Assembly: GCF_001280505.1 (NCBI RefSeq)
Contig: NZ_LBIO01000049.1
Coordinates: forward strand, 1 to 64,000
Reading direction: 5' to 3'
Length of the DNA: 64,000 nucleotides
From: Mangrovimonas sp. TPBH4
GTDB lineage: Bacteria; Bacteroidota; Bacteroidia; Flavobacteriales; Flavobacteriaceae
In this document: positions 30,263-39,914 of the stretch, in pieces
Position numbering within the stretch: the first letter of the stretch is position 1
How the letters are laid out: each line of letters opens with the position of its first letter
Program-made: the position numbers and the translations under genes
The notes under the pieces: generated by a model
Told to the model about the DNA's origin: nothing
The model's input: the letters and a program-made list of their open reading frames with translations, nothing else
Databases searched by the model: none

Positions 30263-31606
30263 TTATTTGGTTTTTGCTTTTTTCTTTACAGCTAAAATGT
30301 GCTTACAAGCTCCTCTTTCCCCTTGGTTTTTACTAAACCAAGTACAAGTACACTTTTGAAAATCTCCTTTCACAACAACGTAATGTTGAATACCGCTTCC
30401 CTCTACTTTAGCTTCTATTTCATTATCCCCTTTTAAGGTAATCAAAACTTTATCTTCTTCTAAAAGCTTTTCCGCTCCCTTAAGCCGAGGATTCAATGAT
30501 AAAATCCTATCAAGTTTAAAGGGTAATCTTCTATAGAAAAATCCATTTTTTGACAAGTCATAACCCAACAATCCCATAGCAGATAATTTGGTAGATAGCA
30601 TTTCAACCTTTGAAATGTCTATTCCCTCTTCAAAGGACAACAATGCAGGATTAAACTCTTGATTTGCATAAGAATAATTATCAAACGCTAGTATTAAAGA
30701 ACTAGGCAAATCTTCTATCAAGGACTCCAACACAGCACCTTCTCCTGAAAACCCCCTCCAAAAATCCCTAGAGACAGAAAAGACAAAATTCAACTCATCA
30801 AAGCATAAAATAAAAGTTACCGCCTGCATATCCCTGTGTGGAAATACCTTCAACTCTTTTATTAGAGGTATTAAGGGCTGAAGAAGTTTCAATCTATGAA
30901 TTCCTCCTATACAAGCGGCATTAGAGGCCTTTAAAGGACTAAATAAATATTTGCTACCACGCTTAATTAAAAAGTAATCTGTCTTTACTTTTCCTGCTGG
31001 GATAGTTTTGAAGAGTTGAATAGCCTGAATCTTATTCATGGACAGGGCAAAATCAGACTCAGAAAAGTAGTGTTGAACTGTTGTAAGACCTTTAATCCAT
31101 TTGCTTGGCAAGGGTACTTTTCTTTCTACAAAACTTTCTCCTCCCTTGTGAAATGCAACCTCTTCCCTACCAATAGATAAAACGAGGTTATCGTTCTTTT
31201 TAATTTTTCCCAACTCTGAAATTAAAGGCGTATTGAAGTCTACATTTGTAGTACCATTTTCTAAGAACTCACCCTCTTGTCCATTTTCCAACACATCAAC
31301 TCTAGCATAGACCCCAGCACAATGAGAAAATCCCTCAAATCGTATTTGATTGTTCCCAGCTGTTACTATGGGGTCTTTTAGCAAAGCCAATTGAAATGGA
31401 GATAAATTAAAACTTGATTGAACTGTATTTGACAATGCTATTAGGCATCTTGACAACTCATAAGGGTTATTTAACTTTCCCCAAAAAAAACAAGGTGAAT
31501 TTCCCCTGTTCACCTCACTGAATTTTGATAGAAGCAGGTTTTCTTTACCTTTTTTCCTTTCTAAACTCGAAGGTGAATTATATTTATAGTTTAATGTTTC
31601 TGTCAT
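30263..31606 (-). CDS. SWIM zinc-finger protein
   Basis: The C-terminus carries a SWIM zinc finger (CxCx-n-CxH) seen as CTCTWFSKNQGERGACKHIL. SWIM domains bind zinc and take part in DNA or protein contacts. I start at the ATG at 31606 (MTETLNYKYNSPSSLERKKG), since related proteins begin with a similar Y-x-Y-x-S-P-S segment; a start seven codons upstream is also open. The central ~380 residues are not recognised. It is coupled to the downstream DUF6493-type gene with a one-base gap. SWIM genes elsewhere often sit with MoxR AAA+ and VWA genes, but none is present here. Confidence 0.8.
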   Translation of the reverse strand: MTETLNYKYNSPSSLERKKGKENLLLSKFSEVNRGNSPCFFWGKLNNPYELSRCLIALSNTVQSSFNLSPFQLALLKDPIVTAGNNQIRFEGFSHCAGVYARVDVLENGQEGEFLENGTTNVDFNTPLISELGKIKKNDNLVLSIGREEVAFHKGGESFVERKVPLPSKWIKGLTTVQHYFSESDFALSMNKIQAIQLFKTIPAGKVKTDYFLIKRGSKYLFSPLKASNAACIGGIHRLKLLQPLIPLIKELKVFPHRDMQAVTFILCFDELNFVFSVSRDFWRGFSGEGAVLESLIEDLPSSLILAFDNYSYANQEFNPALLSFEEGIDISKVEMLSTKLSAMGLLGYDLSKNGFFYRRLPFKLDRILSLNPRLKGAEKLLEEDKVLITLKGDNEIEAKVEGSGIQHYVVVKGDFQKCTCTWFSKNQGERGACKHILAVKKKAKTK

Positions 31607-31693
31607 CCAAATTAAATTTAAGGTCAACTAATGGTCTAGCTGTTATAAGCAATCTCAATTGCTTGTAGTATCTTTTGCAGTTTTTTGTAATTA

Positions 31694-33697
31694 TTAATCA
31701 TAGTATGGATCCATAAGGCCTGTAGGAAGATAAGGCGTTTTCCTCCAAAATTGCCCTGGATTTATGCTCCCATAAAATTCATTACTGTAAAGGACACTGT
31801 TTTCCTTTTGGTCCTTCTTTTTTCTATAAAGTAATTCTGCTCTTAATTTTGTATTGAATTCTCCTTCGTACTTTGGTATTACGAACTCCCAATTATAATT
31901 TGGAGGCAGAAATAGAGAATGATAGCTATTGCCACACCAACTACTAGGTAAATATTCAATATCCTTCCATTCCCCATTCTTATTCTGGGCCTGTATTTTC
32001 AGATAAAGTCTACTGTCCTGAGCTTTAAAGAAAATAGTATCTTGCGAAGTGTTGGCTACATACATTTTCATACCATCATATTTTTGCCAATATTTCTCCC
32101 TTTGGAGAGGATTTACAATCATATTCAACTTACCATTTTTAAATTTAGTAGAGTTGGAAATAAGCTTAAAGTCATTTCCAGAACCACCCCAGCCACCGAA
32201 ACCAGCCAATTCTTCTTTATAAGGAGATGAGGCATAAAAGTACCCCCTATTCATATAATCGATATTGACCCCTCCATGGGATACCTGTTCTATTTTTTTC
32301 TCCCGCCAGACATAGTTTCCCTGTTTATCAATATATCCCATTCGGTCATCCTCCATTACATAAATCAAATCCTCGGTAAATTCAGAAAAGTTAATATCAT
32401 GAAACTGGGGATTTATAACCTGCCCTGTAGAGATATTCCAAAAACCATAGCGATATGAATATTTATCACTATCAACGCTGATATCTTCCTTAATAAAAAC
32501 GATTTGACCTCTCCAATACAAATCACGATAACCAAAACCAATATCTTTAGGCTCCACTACATATTTTCCCATCGTATCGATAGCCCCCCATCCCTTTTCT
32601 GTTTCCACTAATTGAATTCCATTTTGGAAAAGATATTCTGAGTTGCCACCATAAGTTTCGTAAAGAATTTCCTGATACGGATGTTGATTTAAAATTTGTC
32701 CTTTTCGGTTAATCAGGTACCAATCTTCATCTATGGTTTTAACAAATGCCCTATTATTACTAAATGGAGTAATGTCCTCCCAATTATCGTTGCTAAAGAT
32801 GATATTCCCTTCAGAGTTAATTACCCCCTTGTAACTAAATCGATCATTTGATGACCAAACATCAACTGTGTCAGGATCTACGGAATATATATCCACCGTA
32901 GCAAGGCCTTCAGAAAAGTGCCCACTTCCATAATCAAAATGCCATTTCTTAGCTGGAACTACAAATCTTAATTTCCCGCTTGAATCAATAACTCCTTTAT
33001 GGTCATAATAACCATTTTGACGTTCAACAAACAATTCCACTTTGGCATATCCATTCCTAAACGGGGATATACTCTTATAATCTCCAAAAGGAACAATAAT
33101 CTCTCCCTTGGAGTTTATAACTCCAGTTTTAGAAGTAGGATTTACCTTATCATTATTTGGATAAGTTTCGTGCTTTCGACTTGAAACAATTGAGAGCTCA
33201 TCTGAAAAAGGTCGAATTCTTTTGTAAATGGTATCAACAAGAAATTGGCCCTCTCTATTTATTATCCCATAGTTTTCAGCCTTTGTAATTACAATAGAAA
33301 AATCATTTGTTCCAAAGCCATGTATTTCAGAAAAGTTGTGTTCAAAGGTTATTTTCCCTTCTAAATTGATATAGTACGGTTTTCCATTAATATAAACTTT
33401 GGCTTGTCCTTTCTGAAAAGAATAAGCAACATCGTATTTTGGTTGTATTACAAAATCACCTGTCTGATCAATATAACCATACGTTCCATTAAGTCTAACT
33501 GGTGCAAGTCCTTCCGAGAATTGTCCGGCTGAACGAAATTTAGGTTCTACTATGACCTTTCCAAGAGAATCAACATATCCCCAAAGTTCATTTTCAATAA
33601 TTGGATAGAGTTCTTTTGTCCGCTCATTTACATTTTGAGCGTTTAACTGACAACTTAAGGTCGTGGCTGTCAGAAAAATTGCCAGTATTTGTTTCAT
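31694..33697 (-). CDS. WG-repeat protein, secreted or lipoprotein
   Basis: Starts at the ATG at 33697 (MKQILAIFLTATTLSC), giving a compact signal peptide; an ATG six codons upstream is also open. The cysteine after TLS could be lipidated, or cleavage could follow LNA. About ten WG-type repeats are seen (LWGYVDSLGKVIVEPKF, YGYIDQTGDFVIQPKYD, GVINSKGEIIVP, WGAIDTMGKYVVEPKD, MGYIDKQGNYVW), forming a beta-solenoid-like or propeller-like surface protein. The last ~170 residues are a different beta-rich domain. It lies upstream of the SWIM gene on the same strand, 87 bases away. Ligand unknown. Confidence 0.88.
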   Translation of the reverse strand: MKQILAIFLTATTLSCQLNAQNVNERTKELYPIIENELWGYVDSLGKVIVEPKFRSAGQFSEGLAPVRLNGTYGYIDQTGDFVIQPKYDVAYSFQKGQAKVYINGKPYYINLEGKITFEHNFSEIHGFGTNDFSIVITKAENYGIINREGQFLVDTIYKRIRPFSDELSIVSSRKHETYPNNDKVNPTSKTGVINSKGEIIVPFGDYKSISPFRNGYAKVELFVERQNGYYDHKGVIDSSGKLRFVVPAKKWHFDYGSGHFSEGLATVDIYSVDPDTVDVWSSNDRFSYKGVINSEGNIIFSNDNWEDITPFSNNRAFVKTIDEDWYLINRKGQILNQHPYQEILYETYGGNSEYLFQNGIQLVETEKGWGAIDTMGKYVVEPKDIGFGYRDLYWRGQIVFIKEDISVDSDKYSYRYGFWNISTGQVINPQFHDINFSEFTEDLIYVMEDDRMGYIDKQGNYVWREKKIEQVSHGGVNIDYMNRGYFYASSPYKEELAGFGGWGGSGNDFKLISNSTKFKNGKLNMIVNPLQREKYWQKYDGMKMYVANTSQDTIFFKAQDSRLYLKIQAQNKNGEWKDIEYLPSSWCGNSYHSLFLPPNYNWEFVIPKYEGEFNTKLRAELLYRKKKDQKENSVLYSNEFYGSINPGQFWRKTPYLPTGLMDPYYD

Positions 33698-33910
33698 TTT
33701 TTCTATTAATCGCATCAGTTTAAGTTAGATTACTAACGCGAAGTTGGTTGGTTTAAATATAGTAAAAGGAAAATGACTTTTTAATTTTACAAGTAATTTA
33801 TAGAAAGAAAATTCCTAAAAAAAATAAATCGCATATTGTATTTTACTTTTCAGAAATAATTATGAGGGGTATAAAAAGCTAAAACAATTAAATTCGAACT
33901 TTACGTATAA

Positions 33911-33937
33911 AAAAAGAGATTGCTATGGCGAGCAACC
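33911..33937 (-). terminator. Terminator of the large acidic lipoprotein gene
   Basis: The minus-strand stem GGTTGCT/AGCAATC (one G-T pair) with a CGCCAT loop is followed by CTC and a run of T, 35 bases after the stop. Confidence 0.6.
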
Positions 33938-33971
33938 CCTTTTTACAACCTAAAAACTAAAAAAAACTATC

Positions 33972-35990
33972 TTACTGACACTCTTTAACGAGGGTCATTT
34001 TGCCTCCACCGCCAAATTCGATCAACAGCAATTCCTCTGAAGTACATTGGGCAACCAGCCAATAATTATAAAATGGCTGATCTCCCCCCAAAATATCAAG
34101 CTTAACTGTGTTATAATTACTCATTGAGGTAATCCAGGTACCAATTGAAGTTTCTTCTCCCTCCAAAACAACCAATTCCTGATTCTCGTTAAAATATAAT
34201 TCATAACCTAAAAATTCAGGAGTTGCACCAGTCCCCCAATCCTCAAAATCTATCACTTTCCAATGGCATTCCATTAGATAAGAATCCACTTGCTCTTCAG
34301 AACATTCTGAAGTATAACAATTTTCCAAAAGCAAAGTAACTTCAAACACCTCGAAGTCATCTCCTCCTGCTAATTGCACGCGAGCATAAACAGTATATCC
34401 ATACCCCTCATAAGGAAACTCTCCAGGATTATAGTTGACTACATTTGAAATTGGATTGATAAAGCTTTCAGCATCTACCATAGATACAAAATAGCTTAGC
34501 TCAACATTATCTTGATTACAATCTGGGTAGGTAAAATTTAAATTGAAGGTTGTGTAACCGTCAAAATATGGCGTTTCTTCACATTGTGTCAAAATAGTAT
34601 CTGAAAAACACTCAAAAATGGATTCATTTTCGCAATTTTGCATTAAAGTCAATGCAGTGTCGCCATCCATAAACAACACCCCATCTTCCTCACATTCCAA
34701 AAGTTGCCAAACCCCATTATAGGTATCCACCTCATTAAGGTTAATACTTAAAAACAATTCCCCTTCTTCCAAGGTGAGCTCCCAAGTGCCTTCATCGTAC
34801 ACTTCTTCTTCGTTTAACAATGTTAATTGATTATCTGTATTGAACAAAAAGACAGTTGACGAAGGTGGATAGTTATTTAAGGCTGGTATTTGGCTACATT
34901 CCATTAGCAACTCCTGTATGGTTTCCAAATTACAATCCGAAGTGTCTTCACATTCTCTTTCCAACACGATGGAAATTTGTGCATCCCCGACTGTTTTCAC
35001 CAATTCAAAATACTCCTCTCCACAATCCACAACTAACCAATCCCCTCCCAAATCCTCAGAGAAAGCCGTCAAATCCGACAAAGTTACAATCACACCTTGG
35101 TCCGACATAGAGGTTTGCCAATTGCCTCCAATAGCTACCGTTGTATCTCCATCCTCAATAGACAAAGTTCCATTTTCATCCAAGTAAATTTTCAATGATT
35201 CAAAATCATCTGAACCATTATAGCTTTCTACTTCCCAATAACAAGTTGTTAGGAGTTCATCAACCTCAATTCCGGAACAGGTATCATCATTACAGATTTC
35301 AGCAGCATTTTCAATAGTCTCAAGCAGAGCTTCGTTAGAAGCTATTTCAACTTCATCTCCAGTAGGCAATACCATTGTGATTGGAAAATTTATACTAGCT
35401 AACAGTTGTGCATCGTTAGACAACTGTAATTCCTGAAGAAATTCATATAGTTCCCAATCACTTTCTAAAGTCACTGTTTCGGTAGCTTGGGAATTGCAAT
35501 TGTAAATAGAAAATGATATTGGGTAGACAAAATCAATGCAATCAATGACTTCCAAAGCCTCTTCACAGGTTTCAATCCACAGCTCCAATTCCTCATCATT
35601 GTTGATCACTATTTCCGAATAGTCATTAAGCAGAATGGTTATTGGATAAAGAAACTCCAAAGTATCATCATCCTCATCAAATTCATCAAAAATCTCCAAT
35701 ATTCCCTGTAAATCTTCCAAGGTATTAACGGTAATAGACGTTTCATTGACTATCACTGTTACAGGCAAATCAACCGACAGGCAGCTAGCATTATCCAAAA
35801 TATCATCCAGGGTTCCGTCGTTTGCAGAAGTCAACGCCATGACACTTACTAAGGTTGCATCAAAATTCACAACATCTGCCGTATCAGGTTGGTTGGGTGC
35901 CACATCTTCCTCTTGACAAGATGTGGCCATGATAAGGGTTAAAAGGCAAAAAAAGGTGTTTCGAAAAAATTGGTTGGTCGGTAATTTCAT
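33972..35990 (-). CDS. Large acidic modular lipoprotein, divergent from sigma/FecR/TonB-receptor genes
   Basis: Starts at the ATG at 35990 (MKLPTNQFFRN), giving a signal peptide with lipobox MATSC near residue 27. The mature protein is strongly acidic. About four N-terminal repeats share a pattern of hydrophobic-P-I/V-T then a D/N-rich strand (FLYPITILLNDYSEIVINND, FVYPISFSIYNC, INFPITMVLPTGDEVEI). Then come two or more lipocalin-like modules with CYWEVESYN or CHWKVIDFE and a YFELVKT or LLIEFGG end. No known family is assigned. It is divergent from the ECF sigma gene 100 bases away and may be the outer-surface partner of the TonB receptor; that is inference. Confidence 0.75.
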   Translation of the reverse strand: MKLPTNQFFRNTFFCLLTLIMATSCQEEDVAPNQPDTADVVNFDATLVSVMALTSANDGTLDDILDNASCLSVDLPVTVIVNETSITVNTLEDLQGILEIFDEFDEDDDTLEFLYPITILLNDYSEIVINNDEELELWIETCEEALEVIDCIDFVYPISFSIYNCNSQATETVTLESDWELYEFLQELQLSNDAQLLASINFPITMVLPTGDEVEIASNEALLETIENAAEICNDDTCSGIEVDELLTTCYWEVESYNGSDDFESLKIYLDENGTLSIEDGDTTVAIGGNWQTSMSDQGVIVTLSDLTAFSEDLGGDWLVVDCGEEYFELVKTVGDAQISIVLERECEDTSDCNLETIQELLMECSQIPALNNYPPSSTVFLFNTDNQLTLLNEEEVYDEGTWELTLEEGELFLSINLNEVDTYNGVWQLLECEEDGVLFMDGDTALTLMQNCENESIFECFSDTILTQCEETPYFDGYTTFNLNFTYPDCNQDNVELSYFVSMVDAESFINPISNVVNYNPGEFPYEGYGYTVYARVQLAGGDDFEVFEVTLLLENCYTSECSEEQVDSYLMECHWKVIDFEDWGTGATPEFLGYELYFNENQELVVLEGEETSIGTWITSMSNYNTVKLDILGGDQPFYNYWLVAQCTSEELLLIEFGGGGKMTLVKECQ

Positions 35991-36089
35991 CGTTAGCAAA
36001 ATTTATTTTCATTTATAAAACAAGAAGGTACAAAAAATTCCTACCGTTAATATTTATTTTTAATAAGTTTATGGGCTGAAAATCAAACT

Positions 36090-36608
36090 ATGCCCAAACA
36101 ATTACATGACAACATCTGTGCCGAACACCTGTTTTCGTCGTTGTTTAAGAAATACTCAAAAGATTTACACGATTTTTTGTATTACAAGTTTGGGGACCGT
36201 TTGAACCCTAAGGACAAAGTTCAGGATGCCTTTATCAAACTTTGGGAAAATTGTTGTAAAATCCCTCCCAACAAAGCCAAAAGTTTCCTGTTTACTACAG
36301 CAAATAATTTGATGCTCAACGAGGCTGCCCATCAAAAAGTAGTCCTCAAGCATCAACAAACAAAACCCAAATCGCATACCTCGATTACCCCTGAATTTTT
36401 AATGCAGGAGGAAGAGTATTTAAAAAAACTTGAAAAGGCATTAAGCAACCTAACAGAAGCCCAAAGAGTAGCATTTATGATGAACAGAGTTGAAGGCAAA
36501 CGCTTTAAAGAAATTGCCAAGATTTTGGGAATTTCCACCAAAGCTGTTGAAAAGCGCATATATGGTGCTCTAAAAAAATTACAAGAAGACATAGAAGGAT
36601 TTAAATAA
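36090..36608 (+). CDS. ECF-type RNA polymerase sigma factor
   Basis: A 172-residue sigma-70 family factor with region 2 (LHDFLYYKFGDRLNPKDKVQ, with DAFIKLWE) and region 4 (LTEAQRVAFMMNRVEGKRFK, then EIAKILGISTKAVEKRI). It starts a set with a FecR-like anti-sigma factor and a TonB-dependent receptor, so it is probably a cell-surface-signalling sigma factor that responds to a ligand taken up by that receptor. No autogenous promoter could be defined. Confidence 0.93.
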   Translation: MPKQLHDNICAEHLFSSLFKKYSKDLHDFLYYKFGDRLNPKDKVQDAFIKLWENCCKIPPNKAKSFLFTTANNLMLNEAAHQKVVLKHQQTKPKSHTSITPEFLMQEEEYLKKLEKALSNLTEAQRVAFMMNRVEGKRFKEIAKILGISTKAVEKRIYGALKKLQEDIEGFK

Positions 36609-36685
36609 TACACCTGCCCCAACTATTTCAAGATATCGGGTAGGAAATTGGGAAGACTAATTGTTATATAGGTGTAACGAATACC

Positions 36686-37582
36686 ATGGAAAGAGAAGAT
36701 TTAATACAGAAATGGCTGGACCACAACCTTAGCGAAGAGGAACATGAGGCTTTTAAAAAGCTTGATGACTACCATGCTTTAACACAGTTGGACCAGTCCA
36801 TGAAGTACTTTAAGGCTCCCGAATTTAATGTTGGAGAAGCCCAAACCTCGGTATTAAAACGCATCAAGTCCAAAAAGAAAAAGGTTATCAATATGCCATT
36901 GGTCATTATGCGAATTGCAGCCATTTTTCTTGTAACGTTTGGTATATATTATTTTTATTCCTCTAGAGATATTACCGTGACAACTTTGGCTGCCGAGAAA
37001 TCTACCATTTCGCTGCCAGACAAATCACTCGTCACTTTAAACGCCCTAACTTCCCTAGTTTATAACAAAAGACAATGGAAACAAAAAAGAGAAGTGATTC
37101 TAGATGGAGAAGCCTTTTTTAAAGTGGCCAAAGGCGCCACCTTTGATGTAAAAACCGATCTTGGCACCGTGACGGTTTACGGAACCCAGTTCAACGTAAA
37201 AGAACGTGATAATTATTTTGAAGTCATTTGTTACGAAGGTTTAGTTGGTGTGACCTATAACAACGAACTTACCAAACTCCATCCTGGAGAGCATTTCCTG
37301 ATAAGAAACGGCAAATATATTGAAACCGATATTACCCAAGTACCCGCTCCTTCATGGATCAACAACGAAAGCTACTTTAAAAGTACACCCTACAGTGAAG
37401 TCATTTCAGAGTTTGAAAGACAATATAACGTGACTATCCAACTTCAGGACATAGATACGTCTCAATTATTCACGGGAAGTTTTACTCATAAAAACATGGA
37501 TGTTGCCTTAAAATCCATTACCTTACCACTCCAATTAAGATTTACTAAAACTGCTAATACCATTACTTTAATACGTGAGTAA
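36686..37582 (+). CDS. FecR-family anti-sigma regulator
   Basis: A 298-residue protein with an N-terminal cytoplasmic part that would bind the sigma factor, one TM helix near residues 72-92 (PLVIMRIAAIFLVTFGIYYF), a periplasmic FecR domain (STISLPDKSLVTLNALTSL, YGTQFNVKER) and a C-terminal DUF4974/STN-like part (MDVALKSITLPLQLRF). It relays the state of the receptor to the sigma factor. Its last 8 bases overlap the receptor gene. Confidence 0.95.
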   Translation: MEREDLIQKWLDHNLSEEEHEAFKKLDDYHALTQLDQSMKYFKAPEFNVGEAQTSVLKRIKSKKKKVINMPLVIMRIAAIFLVTFGIYYFYSSRDITVTTLAAEKSTISLPDKSLVTLNALTSLVYNKRQWKQKREVILDGEAFFKVAKGATFDVKTDLGTVTVYGTQFNVKERDNYFEVICYEGLVGVTYNNELTKLHPGEHFLIRNGKYIETDITQVPAPSWINNESYFKSTPYSEVISEFERQYNVTIQLQDIDTSQLFTGSFTHKNMDVALKSITLPLQLRFTKTANTITLIRE

Positions 37583-39887
37583 AAAGGAAGTTTGTTTTCT
37601 TTTCATTTCATTGTTCTTTTTTGGTGTCAATAGTGTTGTAGGGCAACAATCCTTAAAAAACGAACAGCCTCTCATATCTATTTTAAACACCTTAGAAGAC
37701 CGTTACGACATTCACTTTAGTTATATAGATAAAACGGTTGAAGCCATTTATACTACGCAGCCTCCTGACCACTTATCTCTGGAAGAAGCTTTGGAACTCC
37801 TCAAAGTTGAAACCAATTTGGACTTTATTGTCATAGATGCCAAAAGTGTCGTGATTTCAAAGCGCATCAATCCTTTAAGTGAAGTGATTACCCAGAAACT
37901 GGAAGAGGTTGTCATCAACAACTTCCTTACCAAAGGGATTTCCAAAAAGAATGATGGAAAAGTTACTATTGAAACACGCAAGTTTGGAATCCTGCCAGGT
38001 CTTATTGAACCCGATATTTTGCAGACCATTCAAGCATTGCCAGGAATTATTAGTGTTAATGAAACCGTATCCAACATTAATGTAAGAGGTGGTACCCACG
38101 ATGAAAACCTTATTTTGTGGGATGGCATCAAGATGTACCAATCTGGACATTTTTTTGGTTTGGTATCGGCTTTCAATCCTTATTTAACCAAATCTGTAGA
38201 TGTTTCCAAAAACGGAACTAGTGTAAGGTTTGGGGACGGTGTTTCAAGTTTGATCAACATGAAGCAATCCAATAGCCTAGATCAAGATTTTAAAGTTGGC
38301 ACAGGCTTCAATCTTATCAGTGCCGATGTGTTTTCTAAAATACCTCTTTCAGAAAAAACAGAAATCCAAATAGCCGCAAGACGCTCCATTTCCGATTTAA
38401 TCATTACACCAACCTACGAACAATATTACAAAAGAGCCTTCCAGGATTCAGACCTTTCGGGAACCGACGAATCGTCCCAAGTCATTCGTAATAATGAGCA
38501 TTTTTACTTTTACGATATCTCAACCAAATTTTTGTATGACATCAGTGACTCAGACCAATTACGATTTAATTTTTTGACGATTCGAAACAACTTGGATTAT
38601 GATGAACAGACCAATATCGAAGATACTTTAGAAACCTTGAATAGTAGTCTGGAACAGGACAATCTTGCGTTAGGTTTAGAGTATTTAAAATATTGGAACA
38701 GCAAATTTACCACAACCACCCAAGTTTATTGGTCTAATTATGATTTGAACACGACCAATTACGATTTGATAGACGAACAGCGATTGATGCAAAAAAACGC
38801 TGTGAGCGACATAGGCATTCGTATAAACGTCACTAACCACGTAGACCAAAATCTTAAAATCTACGGCGGTTACCAGTTCAACGGTGTAATTGTAAAAAAT
38901 TCGGAAGATGTTCTCAATCCAGAATACCATGATTATTCTAAGGAAATTAACCGCATTCATGCCCTTTATGCCGAAGCGGAATTTACCTCAATCAACAAAA
39001 ATACCTATGCTCGTATTGGTTTGCGCACTAATATTATTGAAAAGTTAAACGAATTATACACGGAACCCAGACTGTCCGTAAGCCATAAACTCAACAATGC
39101 CTTTAGGGCCGAATTCCATGCTGAATTCAAAAGCCAGACCATGGCACAGATTATCGATTTGCAGGATGATTTCTTAGGAATTGAAAAACGCCGTTGGGTA
39201 CTTTCAAACAACGATAACATCCCAATTATACAAAGCAAACAGGCTTCATTTGGGGTTCATTACAACAAAAACAAATTACTTGTAAGTGCCGAGATATTTG
39301 CTAAAAAAGTAGAGGGCATTAACAGTAGAAGTCAAGGATTCCAGAATCAATACCAGTTTCTAAACACGATAGGGTCTTATTTCACCAAGGGCATCGACTT
39401 TTTGGTGCATAAACAATTTAAATCTACAAGTGCGTGGTTTAGTTACTCCAACAGTAGCAACGATTATACTTTTGAGGAATTCAATGAAGGGAACGACTTC
39501 CCAAACAACCTAAACATCAAACATGCTCTAACCTTTGCAGGAACCTACCAAATGAACAGTCTTAAAGTGGCTCTTGGCGTGAATTGGCATAGTGGCAAAC
39601 CCATCACTTTACCAGCAAGCATTCAAGATAACTCCAATAATACCATTGAATATAGCGCTCCAAACGGCAGTAACTTAAAGGACTATTTAAGAACCGATCT
39701 TTCTGCTAATTACACTTTCAAAACAAGTCAAACATCGCATGCCATTATAGGCATGTCCATATGGAATTTGCTCAACCGCAAAAATGTAGTAAACACCTAT
39801 TATACGTTGAATGAAGACACCGTTTCTAAGGTAGAAATCAGCTCTCTTGGAATTACGCCCAATGTAAGTTTTAGAGTGAATTTTTAA
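37575..39887 (+). CDS. TonB-dependent receptor with STN signalling domain
   Basis: A 770-residue outer-membrane receptor starting at a GTG that overlaps the fecR-like gene by 8 bases. After the signal peptide comes an STN domain (about residues 30-100: ILNTLEDRYDIHFSYI, ALELLKVETNLDFIV), the domain that contacts FecR. A plug domain follows (IQALPGIISVNETVSNINVR, then GGTHDENLILWDGI), then the beta-barrel. Unusually for Bacteroidota there is no carboxypeptidase-D-like N-terminal domain and no SusD gene next to it. Ligand unknown. Confidence 0.93.
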   Translation: MSKKEVCFLFISLFFFGVNSVVGQQSLKNEQPLISILNTLEDRYDIHFSYIDKTVEAIYTTQPPDHLSLEEALELLKVETNLDFIVIDAKSVVISKRINPLSEVITQKLEEVVINNFLTKGISKKNDGKVTIETRKFGILPGLIEPDILQTIQALPGIISVNETVSNINVRGGTHDENLILWDGIKMYQSGHFFGLVSAFNPYLTKSVDVSKNGTSVRFGDGVSSLINMKQSNSLDQDFKVGTGFNLISADVFSKIPLSEKTEIQIAARRSISDLIITPTYEQYYKRAFQDSDLSGTDESSQVIRNNEHFYFYDISTKFLYDISDSDQLRFNFLTIRNNLDYDEQTNIEDTLETLNSSLEQDNLALGLEYLKYWNSKFTTTTQVYWSNYDLNTTNYDLIDEQRLMQKNAVSDIGIRINVTNHVDQNLKIYGGYQFNGVIVKNSEDVLNPEYHDYSKEINRIHALYAEAEFTSINKNTYARIGLRTNIIEKLNELYTEPRLSVSHKLNNAFRAEFHAEFKSQTMAQIIDLQDDFLGIEKRRWVLSNNDNIPIIQSKQASFGVHYNKNKLLVSAEIFAKKVEGINSRSQGFQNQYQFLNTIGSYFTKGIDFLVHKQFKSTSAWFSYSNSSNDYTFEEFNEGNDFPNNLNIKHALTFAGTYQMNSLKVALGVNWHSGKPITLPASIQDNSNNTIEYSAPNGSNLKDYLRTDLSANYTFKTSQTSHAIIGMSIWNLLNRKNVVNTYYTLNEDTVSKVEISSLGITPNVSFRVNF

Positions 39888-39914
39888 ATTATAAAAACAA
39901 CTACAGCCTTAAAT

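Noticed and set aside
31650..31667. Hairpin aagcaat/attgctt between the WG-repeat and SWIM genes
   Set aside because: No T run follows on the minus strand, so it is not supported as a terminator; the two genes may well be co-transcribed.
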